Below, in pieces: positions 47,392-59,364 of a DNA stretch of 64,000 bases. The position numbers and the translations under genes were made by a program. Each line of letters begins with the position of its first letter. Positions within the stretch are counted from its first letter, which is position 1. The notes under the pieces are model-generated. The model did not search any database. It saw nothing but the letters and a program-made list of their open reading frames with translations, and was not told where the DNA came from. The DNA is taken from the NCBI GenBank assembly GCA_009760885.1, contig CM019719.1, forward strand, positions 36,435,584 to 36,499,583, written 5' to 3'. This stretch comes from Achatina immaculata (lineage: Eukaryota; Mollusca; Gastropoda; Stylommatophora; Achatinidae).

Positions 47392-48237
47392 CAGGCAGTC
47401 ACAAGTCACGAACGTCAGATTTATATACAACCTGTAGTTACGAACAGCTCCCGTTAAGTTTATTATACTACAAGTCAGAGTTACATTCTTATCTTATATC
47501 CTTCCCGTGTCGTTAAAAATCACATAGGGCTCGCAAGGTAATTCGCCAATTTTTCCTCTCTTCGGTGAGTCTTTCAACCTCATCAAGGGATTTTATGCCT
47601 ATTAATTTGGCCTCTCTTAACAATGTCCTCTTCAGAGTTTTACGCGGTCTGGCTTTTTTCATTGGCCTGTTGTGTTCCATTTTATAGCTTGTTTTGGAAT
47701 TCTCTGACTGTTTCTTCTCATCACATGACCAACATATGTCCATCTCCTTTTCCTGATCACCCATGAGACTGATTGCTGTTCAGTCATCTGTCTTATCTCT
47801 GCATTGTTCTTGAATTCGTTCCACTTGATGCAGAGTATTTTCCTTAGGCATTTGTTTTCAAAACAGTCTTAATTTCTTGTTTATTTCTTTAGTTGTTTTC
47901 CAAGCTTTCACATGCATAAATGAGGGTGGATATTACATTTGAATTGAATAGTCTTAATTTGGTTTTTGAGTTGCATTCAGTGCTTCACAATAAGAAACGG
48001 GCGAGACATTGTAGCGCGCATAAAAATATTGCGCCTCAACAGCACTTCGTCGCTTCCTTTAATGTTCTCTATGCATAGAAGGATACACTATATATCGTAT
48101 ACTATTTAACTGACATTAGATACGAACTGTAACTAACTGTTCCGACTTACATATAAATTCGACTTACGAACAGACTTACGAACAGACTTACGAACAGACT
48201 TAGGAACGGAACTCGTTCGTAATTCGGAGATTGCCTG
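47392..48237. mobile_element. Pogo/Tigger-like DNA element with a nested LINE
   Basis: Left end CAGGCAGTCACAAGTCACGA and right end (reverse complement) CAGGCAATCTCCGAATTACG form inverted terminal repeats next to TA on both sides (47390-47391, 48238-48239). CAGGCAGTC-type termini followed by TTACGAACG-like repeats are typical of pogo/Tigger families. Inner subterminal repeats cttacgaacaga occur about four times at 48165-48205. No transposase remains; 47489-47967 is an inserted LINE. Confidence 0.7.
47489..47967 (-). mobile_element. LINE family C, 3' part, nested in the Tigger-like element
   Basis: Minus strand. 47513-47764 gives [20 protein letters not shown] and ITLRALCDF, and upstream are the NKCLRKIL-like and TLIYACESW-like stretches. 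The left flank GAGTTACATTC (47478-47488) and right flank GAGTTGCATTC (47968-47978) match at 10 of 11 bases. Confidence 0.85.
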
Positions 48238-48244
48238 TATAATA

Positions 48245-48530
48245 AAACGGCCTGGTTAGCCGAGTGGTTAGCCGAGTGGTTAGGCGCTCGGTTTACTAAT
48301 CCGATGGTATCGGGTTCAATCCCAGCAGTGGAACTTTTTATCTGGTACACGCCGAAAAAACCCCCGGGGTTCACTCAGCCTCTAAAAATGAGAACCCAAG
48401 AAATCTGGGGAGGTAAATGACCACATCAAACTTTCATGTGCCGAAGGTCATAGGAAATACGGGCCTAACACAGTGTTCCCCGATATGCCTTAATGGTATG
48501 GAAACTGGAATTTTACCTTTTACCTGTATA
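48245..48530 (+). mobile_element. tRNA-derived SINE, second subfamily
   Basis: Head with a duplicated piece (tagccgagtggttagccgag), tgctcggtttactaatcc-like box and ggttcaatccc, body cccccggggttcactcagcc, tail acctttta. Same subfamily as 35290-35575. Confidence 0.85.
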
Positions 48531-48534
48531 ACAA

Positions 48535-49184
48535 TGTATGTAAATATACACGAGGCCACTATACAATATAGACGAAGAACTACTATGGATTTGTCAGGCA
48601 CACAGTGATGATGAGAGACATTGTAGAACATCTGTAATAATAATTAGAAGCTTCTTTAAAAAATAGGAACAGCTTTACTCTTTAACGAAATAATTAAATT
48701 CTATTTTATTTTCTACTTCTCTGATGCAGACACATATCATTTAACTTTTTGTATGTGTTTGTGTGTTTTATTCTTTTCCGCCCTGTTCATTTTTTTAAAA
48801 AAAATTCATCATCACTACCATTATCATCATCGTCGTCATCATCTTCAAGTGCCTTGTCGTGAGATGATTCCTGCTCCTGGGTGTTTTCCATAAGTTCAGT
48901 TTCTGACCTTGAATTGTGCCTCCGTGCTCGACTGTTCATGTTTTTTTTTCTCTTGGTCTTTCGATATCTTTCTTTCCGTTTATTTCTCCTGGTGCTACAA
49001 TGTTTTCAAGTGTCCCTTTTTTTAATTATACGTCCAACGAATGGTGAGTTCTTGTTTCCCAATGGATTTGATTAGATTGCTAATTTCTACTGTATTCTTA
49101 ACATTCTTCAAGAAACCACATCTCTGTTGTTTCTAATGATCTTTGCATTGGTCGTACTATGTGTCATTGTGTGCACAACGTATC
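48535..49184. other. Intergenic; nothing recognised
   Basis: A short match to foldback FB1 (aggaacagctttactcttta at about 48666). Otherwise AT-rich without a gene. Confidence 0.45.
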
Positions 49185-50175
49185 TGCAGTTCCTGCTGTC
49201 AATACAAATGTTGGGGAAGGATTTCAAGTTCCCGCTATCAGTACAAATGTTGGGGAAGACTTTCAAGTTCCCGCTATCAGTACAAATGTTGGGGAAGACT
49301 TTCAAGTTCCTGCTATCAGTACAAATGTTGGGGAAGACTTTCAAGTTCCTGCTATCAGTACAAATACTGGGGAGACTTTCAAGTTCCTGCTATCAGTACA
49401 AATGTTGGGGAAGACTTTCAAGTTCCTGCTATCAGTACAAATGTTGGGGAAGACTTTCAAGTTCCTGCTATCAGTACAAATGTTGGGGAAGACTTTCAAG
49501 TTCCTGCTATCAGTACAAATGTTGGGGAGATTTTCAAGTTCCTGCTGTCAGTACATATATTGGAGAGACTTTCAAGTTCCTGCTGCCAGTACATATATTG
49601 GAGAGACTTTCAAGTTCTACTATCAGAACATATACTGGAGAGACTTTCAAGTTCCTGCGTCAGCACCTATGCTGCGGAAGACTTTCAAGTTCCCGCTATC
49701 AGTTCAAATGTTGGGGAAGACTTTCAAGTTACTGCTATCAGTACAAATGTTGGGGAGATTTTCAAGTTCCTGCTGTCAGTACATATATTGGAGAGACTTT
49801 CAAGTTCCTGCTGCCAGTACATATATTGGAGAGACTTTCAAGTTCTACTATCAGAACATATACTGGAGAGACTTTCAAGTTCCTGCGTCAGCACCTATGC
49901 TGCGGAAGACTTTCAAGTTCCCGCTATCAGTTCAAATGTTGGGGAAGACTTTCAAGTTACTGCTATCAGTACAAATGTTGGGGAGATTTTCAAGTTCCTG
50001 CTGTCAGTACATATTGGAGAGACTTTCAAGTTCCTGCTGCCAGTACATATATTGGAGAGACTTTCAAGTTCTACTATCAGAACATATACTGGAGAGACTT
50101 TCAAGTTCCTGCGTCAGCACCTATGCTGCGGAAGACTTTCAAGTTCCCGCTATCAGTTCAAATGTTGGGGAACTC
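49185..50175. repeat. 39/38-bp minisatellite with 228-bp higher-order repeat
   Basis: About 25 units resembling acaaatgttggggaagactt plus tcaagttcctgctatcagt. From 49521 a 228-bp block of six variant units is itself repeated at 49749 and 49977. All three forward frames are open across about 1 kb because no unit contains a forward stop; length variants shift the frame between units, so I do not call a protein. Confidence 0.93.
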
Positions 50176-51654
50176 TTGGGCCGCATGCGTTAAACTCCTG
50201 GGTTAGCGTTAATTAAACCCTTTCTCCCTCACCTCTCCTTCCATGATTCTCTTCATAGATTGTGTCTTGTCTTTTCCTTATCTGTTACTTTCTCAGTTCT
50301 ACTCTTCCTTTATACAAGGATGAATTAAAAAAAAAGAATTAATGGATGAGAAAACAAAGACACACACATACACAAAAATGTATAAACGTTGCAAGAAAAG
50401 GAACGAAAGGTGGATGTAAGAAAACTGTTTTAAGACTGGGAAATAGCTTTACCTTTACAGCAGCAAGAACTTCCAATCAAAGAACACGAAAGATCTTGAT
50501 AGAAAAGTATGAAAAAATCAACATTCTGCGTGAAAGCAACAGATGTTGTGGCTGAAAAAGAAAGGCAGTTACGTACAGATGGCAATCACAAATAACAGAT
50601 ATGTGTAATGATCTGAGGAATGAACAGCTGAATATTGCATCAATAATGGAAAGCACCAATATTAGTAACTGAGCTCAGAAATTACTCACATGAAATGATC
50701 TGAGAAATGAGCAAATGAATATCACATCAACAATGAAATTCACCAATATGAACACGTGAAGTCAGAAATTACTGAAACGAACGAGAACACACACACATAA
50801 AAAAAGGCAATTCGGACCAAACAATGATGGCAGATAAATATTATCAACATAGATACAGTAGCTAGTTTCGAAACTACCAGTTACGAGAAATGACAGATAC
50901 TGTTGTTTCTATAAGCGTATCAGCTCTCATCATAAAATGCCAAAGAGTCCAGAACTAAAAGATTATATCAACATTACGCAATCATCCTAATGAGTGGTAT
51001 CACATACACTTTTAAGAATAATCAGTTACTTAAAAACGCGAAATGAAGGTAGTACTGACATGCGTGAGGCCGTAATTTTTGTGCTTCATCTGTTAGACAA
51101 AAACTGTATATTATGCAAATACAAAAGAGTCTCGGTTATCGGGCATTCCAAGTTGTTCGACATGGCCATGGATAATCATCACCGTATATGATTTCACGCC
51201 AACAGTTTCTACATTCAAGTTATTCGTAGCTACCTTATAGAAGCATTTCCAGTGTGTATTCAAATTATCCAACATTCTCGCCACTGGCACTCTTGCTAAT
51301 ATGATTTAATGTTCCTGGTGTTGGCAGAGGTGTAAAATGTATGTTCATCTTCGTAAAATTTTTATAAATTTATAATTTGTTAGAAGTATTTTTAAAAGCT
51401 GTTTCATTATGACAGCTGTAAAAATAAAGAAAGTGATTATTTCAGTGGAGGGGGAAAATAACTTATAGTGATTAAAGATTGGACCGTTTCAGTCAAGGCA
51501 TACAAGTGAACTTGACTTTGGGGGGCTTCTGTCTGGGATTGGAAAAGAGATAAATGAGACAGACAAATATTATGATAGTGTTTTTGACGACAGAGAGAAT
51601 TATGAAAAAGTGCAAATTTTTTCAGAAAGTGAAATAATAATAATAATACTGAAG

Positions 51655-51707
<53 letters not shown>

Positions 51708-52055
51708 ACGCACGCATACGCACACACACAGAGCGCGCGCACAGAGATAAAGGAATGTCTGTTTTACGCCCATTCAACACCAAAATAAATTCTGTGACTT
51801 TTCATATAGAATTTCTTATGGCAGATATTTTGATATAATTTCTTTTCTTTTACATCGAAACTGAGTATAACTAAATATATTAACAAAATATGCATTTTAA
51901 CACATCGTGGTCTTGGTTAGGTCGAACACTGGAAACTCTTTTCTGTCTGAATAGATAATTGTACACGAAAAATGATGAAGAAAGCAGGCTGGAATAAAAG
52001 ACCAGCAGTAAGAGTGAATTTGTACAAATATGAAACAATGAAGTTTTCATACAGT
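50176..52055. other. Intergenic; small repeats only
   Basis: A block of about 90 bases (aatgatctgaggaatgaaca onward) is tandemly duplicated at about 50608-50780. AT/AC microsatellite at 51655-51730. The open stretch at 50346-50555 (NSFTFTAARTSNQRTRKILI) is unassigned. Confidence 0.45.
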
Positions 52056-52059
52056 CAAC

Positions 52060-52860
52060 TAACAGAACACAGTGTTGAATGATTAGACTTTGATTAAAAA
52101 AAAATCGTGGACAAAGACGCGAGAGAAAGAAAAGTCACAGGAGAATGACCTTGAACTTGGAACCACAGGCGAGCAGTCGTTCAGTCACGAGAGAACAGCG
52201 TTTTAACGAATTTCGATATCTTATAAAAAAAAAGGTGTTTGATAACGATGCCATCAATATCTGAACAGCCGAAAATCGTGACACCAGGAAAGGAAAGGAT
52301 GTCATGATACAGAAATTCCGTCACTGAAGAGTCAGTCTCCTTCCGTCACTGAGGAGTCAGTCTTCCGTAGGTACCAACTTTTTCAGACACAAGCATACAC
52401 ACATGGTCTCCTGCAATGTCTAGTGCATACTGGACAACAATAACATTAGCAACAAACAAACGAATACTTTTTTTTACATAAAGATAGTTTCAGGTGTCTG
52501 AAAAAGTTGGTACCTGCGAGAGGCTGACTCTAGGCGACAGAACTTTTGTGTCATGGCTTCCTTTTCTTTCCATGTGTCACGATTTTCCGCTGAACAAGCA
52601 TTGATGCCTTCGCTGTCAGACGCCTTTCTATGGGGATCCTAGATAGCGAAGTTCGTTAATACTCTGTTCTCTTATGCCTGGTCGGCTGCTCGTCTTACTA
52701 TAGTCCATGGTTCAAGTCCCACGTTACTCTCTTGTGATTTTTCTTTCTCTCGCGTCTAAAACTTTTTTTTTGTCTACGATTTTTTCGAGGTCTAATCACA
52801 CAGCAGTTCAGTAAGAGTGAACACTGGCAAAGATGATTATCGAGAGATAAAACAGTTCCA
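52060..52860. repeat. Large imperfect palindrome (foldback element FB3)
   Basis: Left arm about 52070-52392 and right arm about 52492-52850 are inverted copies: gacgcgagagaaagaaaa with ttttctttctctcgcgtc, aaaatcgtgaca with tgtcacgatttt, and gtaccaactttttcagacac with gtgtctgaaaaagttggtac. About 100 bases separate the arms. Arms differ by indels. No coding sequence. Confidence 0.85.
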
Positions 52861-52889
52861 AGCCAAATAACAGCACTTCTTTTCATCTT

Positions 52890-53272
52890 GTATAAACTAG
52901 GAAAAAAGTAGGAACAGCTTTATCATTTAACGATAACACAGTTGTGACGTTTCGGCGTGAGCCTTTGTCAAACAAAAACAAACAGGACGAAGAATCAGAG
53001 AGAGAGTAGACAAAGTACAGATTTACATTAATTTAATGATAACAGAGCAATAAAAAATGTAAAAAGGACTTAGCCTCTAGATCAACACAGCACTAAAATG
53101 GCCTGTATGTCCTCGATAGAAGCATAGTTTATGTTTGTTTTTGTTTGACAAAGGCTCACGCCGAAACGTCAAAACTGTGTGTAATCGTTAAATAATAAAG
53201 CTGTTCCTACTTTTCCCCCTAGTTTATACATTTTGATATCACAGCTTTACTGCAGTGCTTTGTGTATAGTTG

Positions 53273-53303
<31 letters not shown>

Positions 53304-53845
53304 GAACCTTAAGTGCCAAGGGCACATGAGGCTTCCGCAAGGGTTTTCCACAAATGCCTGTCTTTCCCCTTTTTTTCTGCTCTTGCCCAGGTGAGCCCTC
53401 TATTGCTCAACATCCTCTCTGTTGTTCTTCTCCGTGTCTCTTTTGGTCTACCCTTACTTCTGTTCCCCTGTGGTGTCCATCTTAGTGTTATTTTTGGTAG
53501 TGAGTTGTCGGTCATTCGGAGCACATGTCCCAACCATCGCCAGCGTCTTTCCTCAATAATTGTTGTCAGTGGCTTCATCTGCATTTCTGCCAATGAGATG
53601 TTATTTCTTATAGTGTTTGGCCAAAATATTTTTCTAATTCTTCGTAAACATTTAGTCTGGAAAGAATTCAACTTGTTTTCTATGGTTTTGGTGATTTTCC
53701 AGCATTCACTTCCATAGAGTAGTACACTTAGAACATTACTCTTAAATATCCTGATTTTCATATTTATGCTTAGTTTTTTTTTTTATTTCCATATAGTCTG
53801 CAGCACTGCAAAAGCCTATATGTCTATACACTAATTATTGTGTGT
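52890..53845. mobile_element. Foldback element FB1, third copy, interrupted by LINE E
   Basis: Left arm 52894-53010 (cagttgtgacgtttcggcgt) and right arm about 53125-53275 (ggctcacgccgaaacgtcaa, ttatacattttgatatcaca). The terminal sequence expected from 15515 (tatacactaattattgtgtg) is found at 53826-53845, beyond a LINE inserted at about 53278-53765. Confidence 0.75.
53278..53765 (-). mobile_element. LINE family E, 3' part
   Basis: Open for 150 codons on the minus strand (53309-53761): NVLSVLLYGSECWKITKTIE, NSFQTKCLRRIRKIFWPNTI, RRWRWLGHVLRMTDNSLPKI, SKGRPKETRRRTTERML and a final EASCALGT, then a GA/TC tail (53278-53303). The unbroken frame suggests a recent insertion. Another copy at 59365-59625. 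Confidence 0.9.
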
Positions 53846-55140
53846 TCTTCTCGTCTTATAATGAAAACATCCATCAAAGCATCATAACTTTCAAAAATGC
53901 AGCAGAAAGTTATCCCGTTTCTGATAGCAGCAAGTAAAATTAACTTTTAAAAGAACACGAAAACTAATTAACGTGTTGTGACAAAGAGAGCAAGAGAAAA
54001 AAAAGATATTAAACAGCAACAAGACAAAAACGATGAAAAATTCGAAAGGAAAAATGAAATACCAAAGTATAGTAACTGTTCAAGCAAAACGGACAATAAT
54101 TTGTTAGGACAAATGTGTGTTTAAGTTGGATTGTAGTTTTGCTAGTTGATTGTCATTTTTTAAGACAAAAATTGTAAAGTTATTATGTAGTGGTGTAAGT
54201 TAGATTGTCCTTTTTAGAACAAAATGTGATTCTTGGCTGGTATGTTGTGTTTGGTATTTTCAGTATATATGAGGTTAGCATTTTTTTTATGTTGTATGTT
54301 AGTGTGCGGGTCACATGGCGATATTAATCGCCCGGACCGTTTTTCTATTTTGATTATAATTGTTTCCATCACTTTACACACCACATCCATTTGTAACACG
54401 CATTTAACACATGGGAATTCATCATTAAACTTTTGTTGATTTTTTTTTTGTAACTGTTGAATCCTGTGATAATTGGATTCATGTTGAGTGTCACCTGTGG
54501 TGGTGATTGAGTTGATTACATGTAACCGGTCAAGTTCGTGTACGGATTTGTAGTGGTTGTTGTCCTGGGTGTTATTGTTACATGATATGTAACAATGTAA
54601 CGTCTGTTGTGACACTGGTGTAGCAGTCCAGTCAAAATCTGTACTGTGACGTATGTGACATAGTGAATGAAGAGTATTCAATTCAGTACTTCAACACAGT
54701 TAGCTACACACACACACACACACACATACTAGTACAGTACAGTACAGTGTGAGGACAAATCACGTGTTTAGTGTTAGTACGCGAAATACGGTTGTACAGA
54801 GAGACAACGTTCTGGAAAGGACACATCACATTATTATTATTATTATTTCATACTAATTGCTTTTCTTTTGCGCTCACTGCTTTTCATACTCGAAATCTGA
54901 CGAGTTGGAGCAAGTTCATGTTATGGGAGAACAGACTGTACTAAGAAAGACACATAATGGAGATATCGTATAATCGTTTAATCGCACCAACAAAACGCAT
55001 AATAAGTGAATGGCCATATTGAAAAGAACTATAAATAAGCCAAAATAAAAAGCAGAAGGGTTGTTTTTCTAATCAGGTATCACTTTTTTTTCAATTAGGA
55101 AGAAACATTCAACCTTTATAAATTTTCTGACTTCTCCCTA
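53846..55140. other. Intergenic; nothing coding supported
   Basis: The 155-codon minus-strand frame 54214-54681 has no recognisable domain. CA microsatellite at 54702-54724. 54800-54850 holds the LINE G end (cgttctggaaaggacac) followed by an ATT tail. Confidence 0.45.
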
Positions 55141-55149
55141 ACACAAAGA

Positions 55150-55370
55150 AACGCCTGTGTGGCGAAACGATTAAATGCGATCCATTCTCACGATTAGGTC
55201 GCTGTTCAAGTCCAGCTAGAGGCGCCCCCCAGTCACCCAGATCTTCTGAAGCTGGTGAAGGAAAGACTGTCAGGCATGACCTTGTTGAATGCTGACAGGT
55301 CAAGGAAAATAAGGGCCATTAAAATCATACTCCTGGGTTCTGCTACAGGATGACTGTGCTATGAGTTTTG
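55150..55370 (+). mobile_element. tRNA-derived SINE, decayed copy
   Basis: Degenerate head (gtgtggcgaaacgattaaat, gttcaagtccagctagagg), then cgccccccagtcacccagat, ggtgaaggaaagactgtcag and gacaggtcaaggaaaataag. Same family as 24021-24272. Confidence 0.7.
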
Positions 55371-55374
55371 TCCA

Positions 55375-56575
55375 AAAAGAAAAGCCTCGCCGAATCCAAT
55401 TAATCGCAAATCTGAACACTGTCTTACGTCGTACATGTCCCTTTATAATCTCTTGGAACCGCCGCTGAAACGTGAATGCAGAATGATGGGCATATTTTGA
55501 CCGGGCTATTATAAATATTTATAACGTTACAAATGTATATTAAGTGGTCTCATCTAACTTAGACTTGATTAAAGTGCTTAGACACAGGCAGTTTGTGATA
55601 TACGGGACATGGAACGAAAAAAAAAAAGTCGGCCAAATTCACATTAATGTAAGTCGTTTAAGTTCAGTGAACTTTGTTTAGAGTTATGGCGCATCTTTGA
55701 TTTAAATTAAAAATGGCGCTTACTAAAACATGCGTTCATTAAAAAAAAAAAAAGCAAAGCAGTGATAAGCTCGCGCCTGCTTATTTGATCATGAATGTGT
55801 TCAAAGAGTAATTTAAATGAAATATTGAGAAGTGATTTTATTTTCTTATGACCAGCAGAAATAAAAAAACGTGAAAATTAACTGGAAGTGCAGGAATGAA
55901 GTAAAATAATAAGCGCGATATATACCGTAAGTATTATCTTGTGTCATCTAACGTGCCGAGAGCAGGCAGTGTTCAGAGCTAGTAGTCATTCTCTTTATAA
56001 AGGCGGCATAAAGCGAAATTTAGTAGCTTCTGGTGTTTCTTCCGGTAGATCTGTATTCATACTCTCTCTGCTGGAAACACCGTAAATTAGGCTACATGGG
56101 CTAATATTTATGAGCATTCCTGATACAATAATTAAAATCCAGCAGCGCTGAGTGATGGTGTTTTTGTTTTTTTTTTGTTCATGTTTAACGATCATAAGTG
56201 AAGTACATCTCTGTGTCGTTAAAATAATAGTTTCATGGAGTGACTTTGGTCAAGAAACATTGTCTCGATTTATTTCAGTTGCTGTTAGTTATTCGGCTTA
56301 AAATTCATGCTTCGGCTGTGTTCTACAGATCAAACGTTGAGTGGCGAGCTCATCGCGGTGATAAAGTCTGAGGGCAAAGAGTAAAGGGAAGTAAGTTCAG
56401 TTGAAGGCAAGTTTTTAACACAAAATTCTGTTGTTAAATACTGCATAATTTTAAGTCAGTGGTACAGCAGACCCTCGGTTAACCGGTGTCCATGGGGATT
56501 GTTAGAAGCCGGATAAATAAAGCTTCTAGCTGCTTGAGATTTACTATTAAAAATAGGCCTAACCAATACTATACA
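55375..56575. other. Intergenic; nothing recognised
   Basis: AT-rich, homopolymer runs, no gene or assigned repeat. Confidence 0.5.
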
Positions 56576-56640
56576 CCATACCATACCATACCATACCATA
56601 CCATACCATACCATACAATACCATACCATACCATACCATA
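56576..56640. repeat. (CCATA)n microsatellite
   Basis: Thirteen pentamers with a single substitution. Confidence 0.95.
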
Positions 56641-56924
56641 AATCTCTGTACTGTTTTGATATTAATATTGAAATACAGTAATTAAAAAATATTTACTGAA
56701 GAATTGAAAACAAACGTAACTAATTATAAAAACAGTTTTACTAATGCAGTGCGCAATTTTAGTTAAATGGCAGTCAATGAATATTTCAACTTAATGAACT
56801 TCACAAACATATTTTTTTTTTCAACTTCAGGTAACTTAGAAAAAAAAACAAACACAAAACACACACACACACACACACCCCTCACCCCCTAAGACTTAAC
56901 TGTATGGGCTAGAGAGTTTACTGG

Positions 56925-58430
56925 GTAGATGTGAGGCAGAGAGTTCACTGGCTAGGATTGGGTTACAGAGTTTACTGGGTAGACGTGGAGTAGAGAGTTT
57001 ACTGGGTAGACGTGGGGTAGAGAGTATACTGGGTAGACGTGGGGTAGAGAGTTTACTGGCTAGGATTGGGTTAGAGAGTTTACTGGGTAGACATCGGGTA
57101 GAGAGTTTACTGGGTAGACGTGGGGTAGAGAAAATACTGGGTAGACGTGGGGTAGAGAGTTTACTGGGTAGACGTGGGGCAGAGAGTTTACTTTGTAGAC
57201 GTGGGGTAGAGATTTAAGTAAGCAGACATGGGGTAGAGAGATTATTGGGTAGACGTGGGGTTGAGAGTTTATTGGGTAGACGTGGGGTAGAGAGTTTATT
57301 GGGTAGACGTGGGGTTGAGAGTTTATTGGGTAGACGTGGGGTTGAGAGTTTATTGGGTAGACATGGGGTAGAGAGATTATTGGGTAGACGTGGGGTTGAG
57401 AGTTTATTGGGTAGACGTGGGGTAGAGAGTTTATTGGGTAGACGTGGGGTAGAGAGATTATTGGGTAGACGTGGGGTTGAGAGTTTATTGGGTAGACGTG
57501 GGGTAGAGAGATTATTGGGTAGACGTGGGGTTGAGAGTTTATTGGGTAGACGTGGGGTAGAGAGTTTATTGGGTAGACGTGGGGTTGAGAGTTTATTGGG
57601 TAGACATGGGGTAGAGAGTTTACTGAGTAGACGTAGGGTAGAGATTTAAGTAAGCAGACATGGGTAGACGTGGGGTAGAGTGTTTACTGGGTAGACGTGG
57701 GGTAAAGAGTTTACTTGGTAGATATGGGATAAAGAGCTTAACGGGTAGACATGGGGTAGAGTGTTTACTGGGTAGACTGGGGTAAAGAGTTTACTGGGTA
57801 GACGTGAGGTAAAGAGTTTATTGGGTAGATGTGGGGTAGAGAGTTTACCGGGTAAACGTGGGGTAGAGATTTAAGTAAAAAAACATGGAGTAGAGAGTTT
57901 ACTGAGTAGACGTAGGGTAGAGAATTTACTTGGTAGACGTGGGGTAGAGAGTTTACTGGGTAGACATGGGGTAGAGAGTTTACTGGGTAGACATGGTGTA
58001 GAGATTACTGGGTAAACGTGGGGTATAGAGTTTACTTGGTAGACATGGGATAGAGAGTTTACTGGGTAGACGTGGTGTAGAGAGTTTACTGGGTAGACAT
58101 AAGATAGAGAGTTTACTGGCTAGACGTGGGGTAGAGAGTTTACTGGGTAGACATAGGGTAGAGAGTTTACTTGGTAGACATGGGGTAGAGATTTTACTGG
58201 GTAGACATGGGGTAGAGAGTTTACTGAGTAAACGTGGGGTAGAGAGTTTACTGGGTAGACATGGGGTAGAGAGTTTATTGGGTAAACGTGGGGTAGAGAG
58301 TTTATTGGGTAGACATGGGGTAGAGAGTTTATTGGGTAGACTGGGGTAGAGAGTTTACTGGATAGACATGGGTTAGAGAGTTAACTAGGCAGACATAGGG
58401 TAGAGAATTAACTGGGTAGGCATCGAATCA
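56925..58430. repeat. 27-bp minisatellite upstream of CHT1-like copy 2
   Basis: Roughly 55 units resembling gtttactgggtagacgtggg plus gtagaga. The centre (57245-57640) is a homogenised block with the variant gtttattggg and ggttgagag; there the unit, being nine codons, gives an open frame with LGRRGVESL repeats. The array ends about 630 bases before the copy 2 start codon. Two G-runs per unit on the plus strand. Confidence 0.95.
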
Positions 58431-59062
58431 GGATCATCGGGATCTGATGATGATGTAGCTGGGATAGGATCAGGAGAAATGGATGTGGATGGTTTTGAAT
58501 GTACATCAGTGGGTGATGATGTTGAAATATCAAAGAATGTCAGCTTATTTTGAGGGGCTCTAGGCTAAAACGTGCATTTCCGCTGGAAATTGATTTTAAT
58601 TTTTTTTAAATTTAACGTACTATTTCTATTAATTTTGCCGGTTGCTTCAGCGTGCCGGTTAACGGAGAGTTTTCTGTACACAGTTTCCTTCACTAACTGA
58701 ACGAGACTGTTTGAACCCTTGTAGATACAAAGAAGTAATTAACTATTCGTGTCTGGGATTAGAGATATGTATCCTTTATGATACTATCCTGAGAGAACTA
58801 ACGTCGCTGCCTTACTTACAACTGTCTTCGTAGTATCTAGTATTATGTAGCTCGACCAATACTGAAATACTATTTTCATGAAAGGTTAATGCCTATTTCT
58901 TCCTTCAGAATTAAATAATGATATATTCCTTGCAAATGCTTCACAGGTTAACAAAAAGATTTACACTAGGACAATAATCTCATTTGTCACATCTTCGTTA
59001 TTCTAAGTAATAGACGAAATAAACTTGCAATATCAAACTCCAAACATCGGATACGCTACAAA
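58431..59062. promoter_or_regulatory. Presumed 5' region of CHT1-like copy 2
   Basis: By position this should hold the promoter or 5' UTR, or an intron separating them from exon 1. I cannot identify a TATA box, initiator or splice acceptor with confidence. Confidence 0.3.
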
Positions 59063-59228
59063 ATGGCGGTCAACATTCCTGGTATTGTGGCTGTGGCCGT
59101 GTGCTACGTTGCTATTCTCGTGATAGGAATCGTGATCGGAAGAAAGACGTCCAAAAGCACAACTAATGAGGCTGTGATAGTGGCTGACAGAAGTCTGGGA
59201 TATTTCGTCTCCATATTTACGATTACAG
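59063..59228 (+). CDS. SLC5A7-like: CHT1-like copy 2, exon 1
   Basis: 166 bases, phase 1 at its end, 55 residues starting [20 protein letters not shown]. It is 43/55 identical to copy 1 exon 1 and ends at the same codon, here with a normal GTAGGA donor. ATG context is aaaATGg. The gene continues with exon 2 at 63698 and then leaves the window, so later exons cannot be assessed. Predicted role is sodium-coupled choline-type transport, but the substrate is not proven. Confidence 0.92.
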
Positions 59229-59364
59229 GTAGGAAGTATTTTTAACGTTGCCACAAAGTGGAACAAATCCATCCAAAGCACACACAAGCATGAAGGAAAG
59301 AAATATATATATATATATATGATTTTATTCTATTTTTCGGTATTTATATAAATTCTCTATAGAA

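Noticed and set aside
49127..50206. Open frames of 344-359 codons in all three forward frames
   Set aside because: They are translations of a 39/38-bp tandem repeat whose unit lacks forward stops; no domain, and unit length changes switch frames.
54214..54681. 155-codon minus-strand open frame
   Set aside because: Rich in His, Asn, Thr and Ile from AT-rich DNA, no domain recognised and no conserved context.
57245..57649. 134-codon frame with nine-residue repeats (LGRRGVESL)
   Set aside because: Product of the 27-bp minisatellite; the open part coincides with the homogenised core and has no non-repeat sequence at either end.
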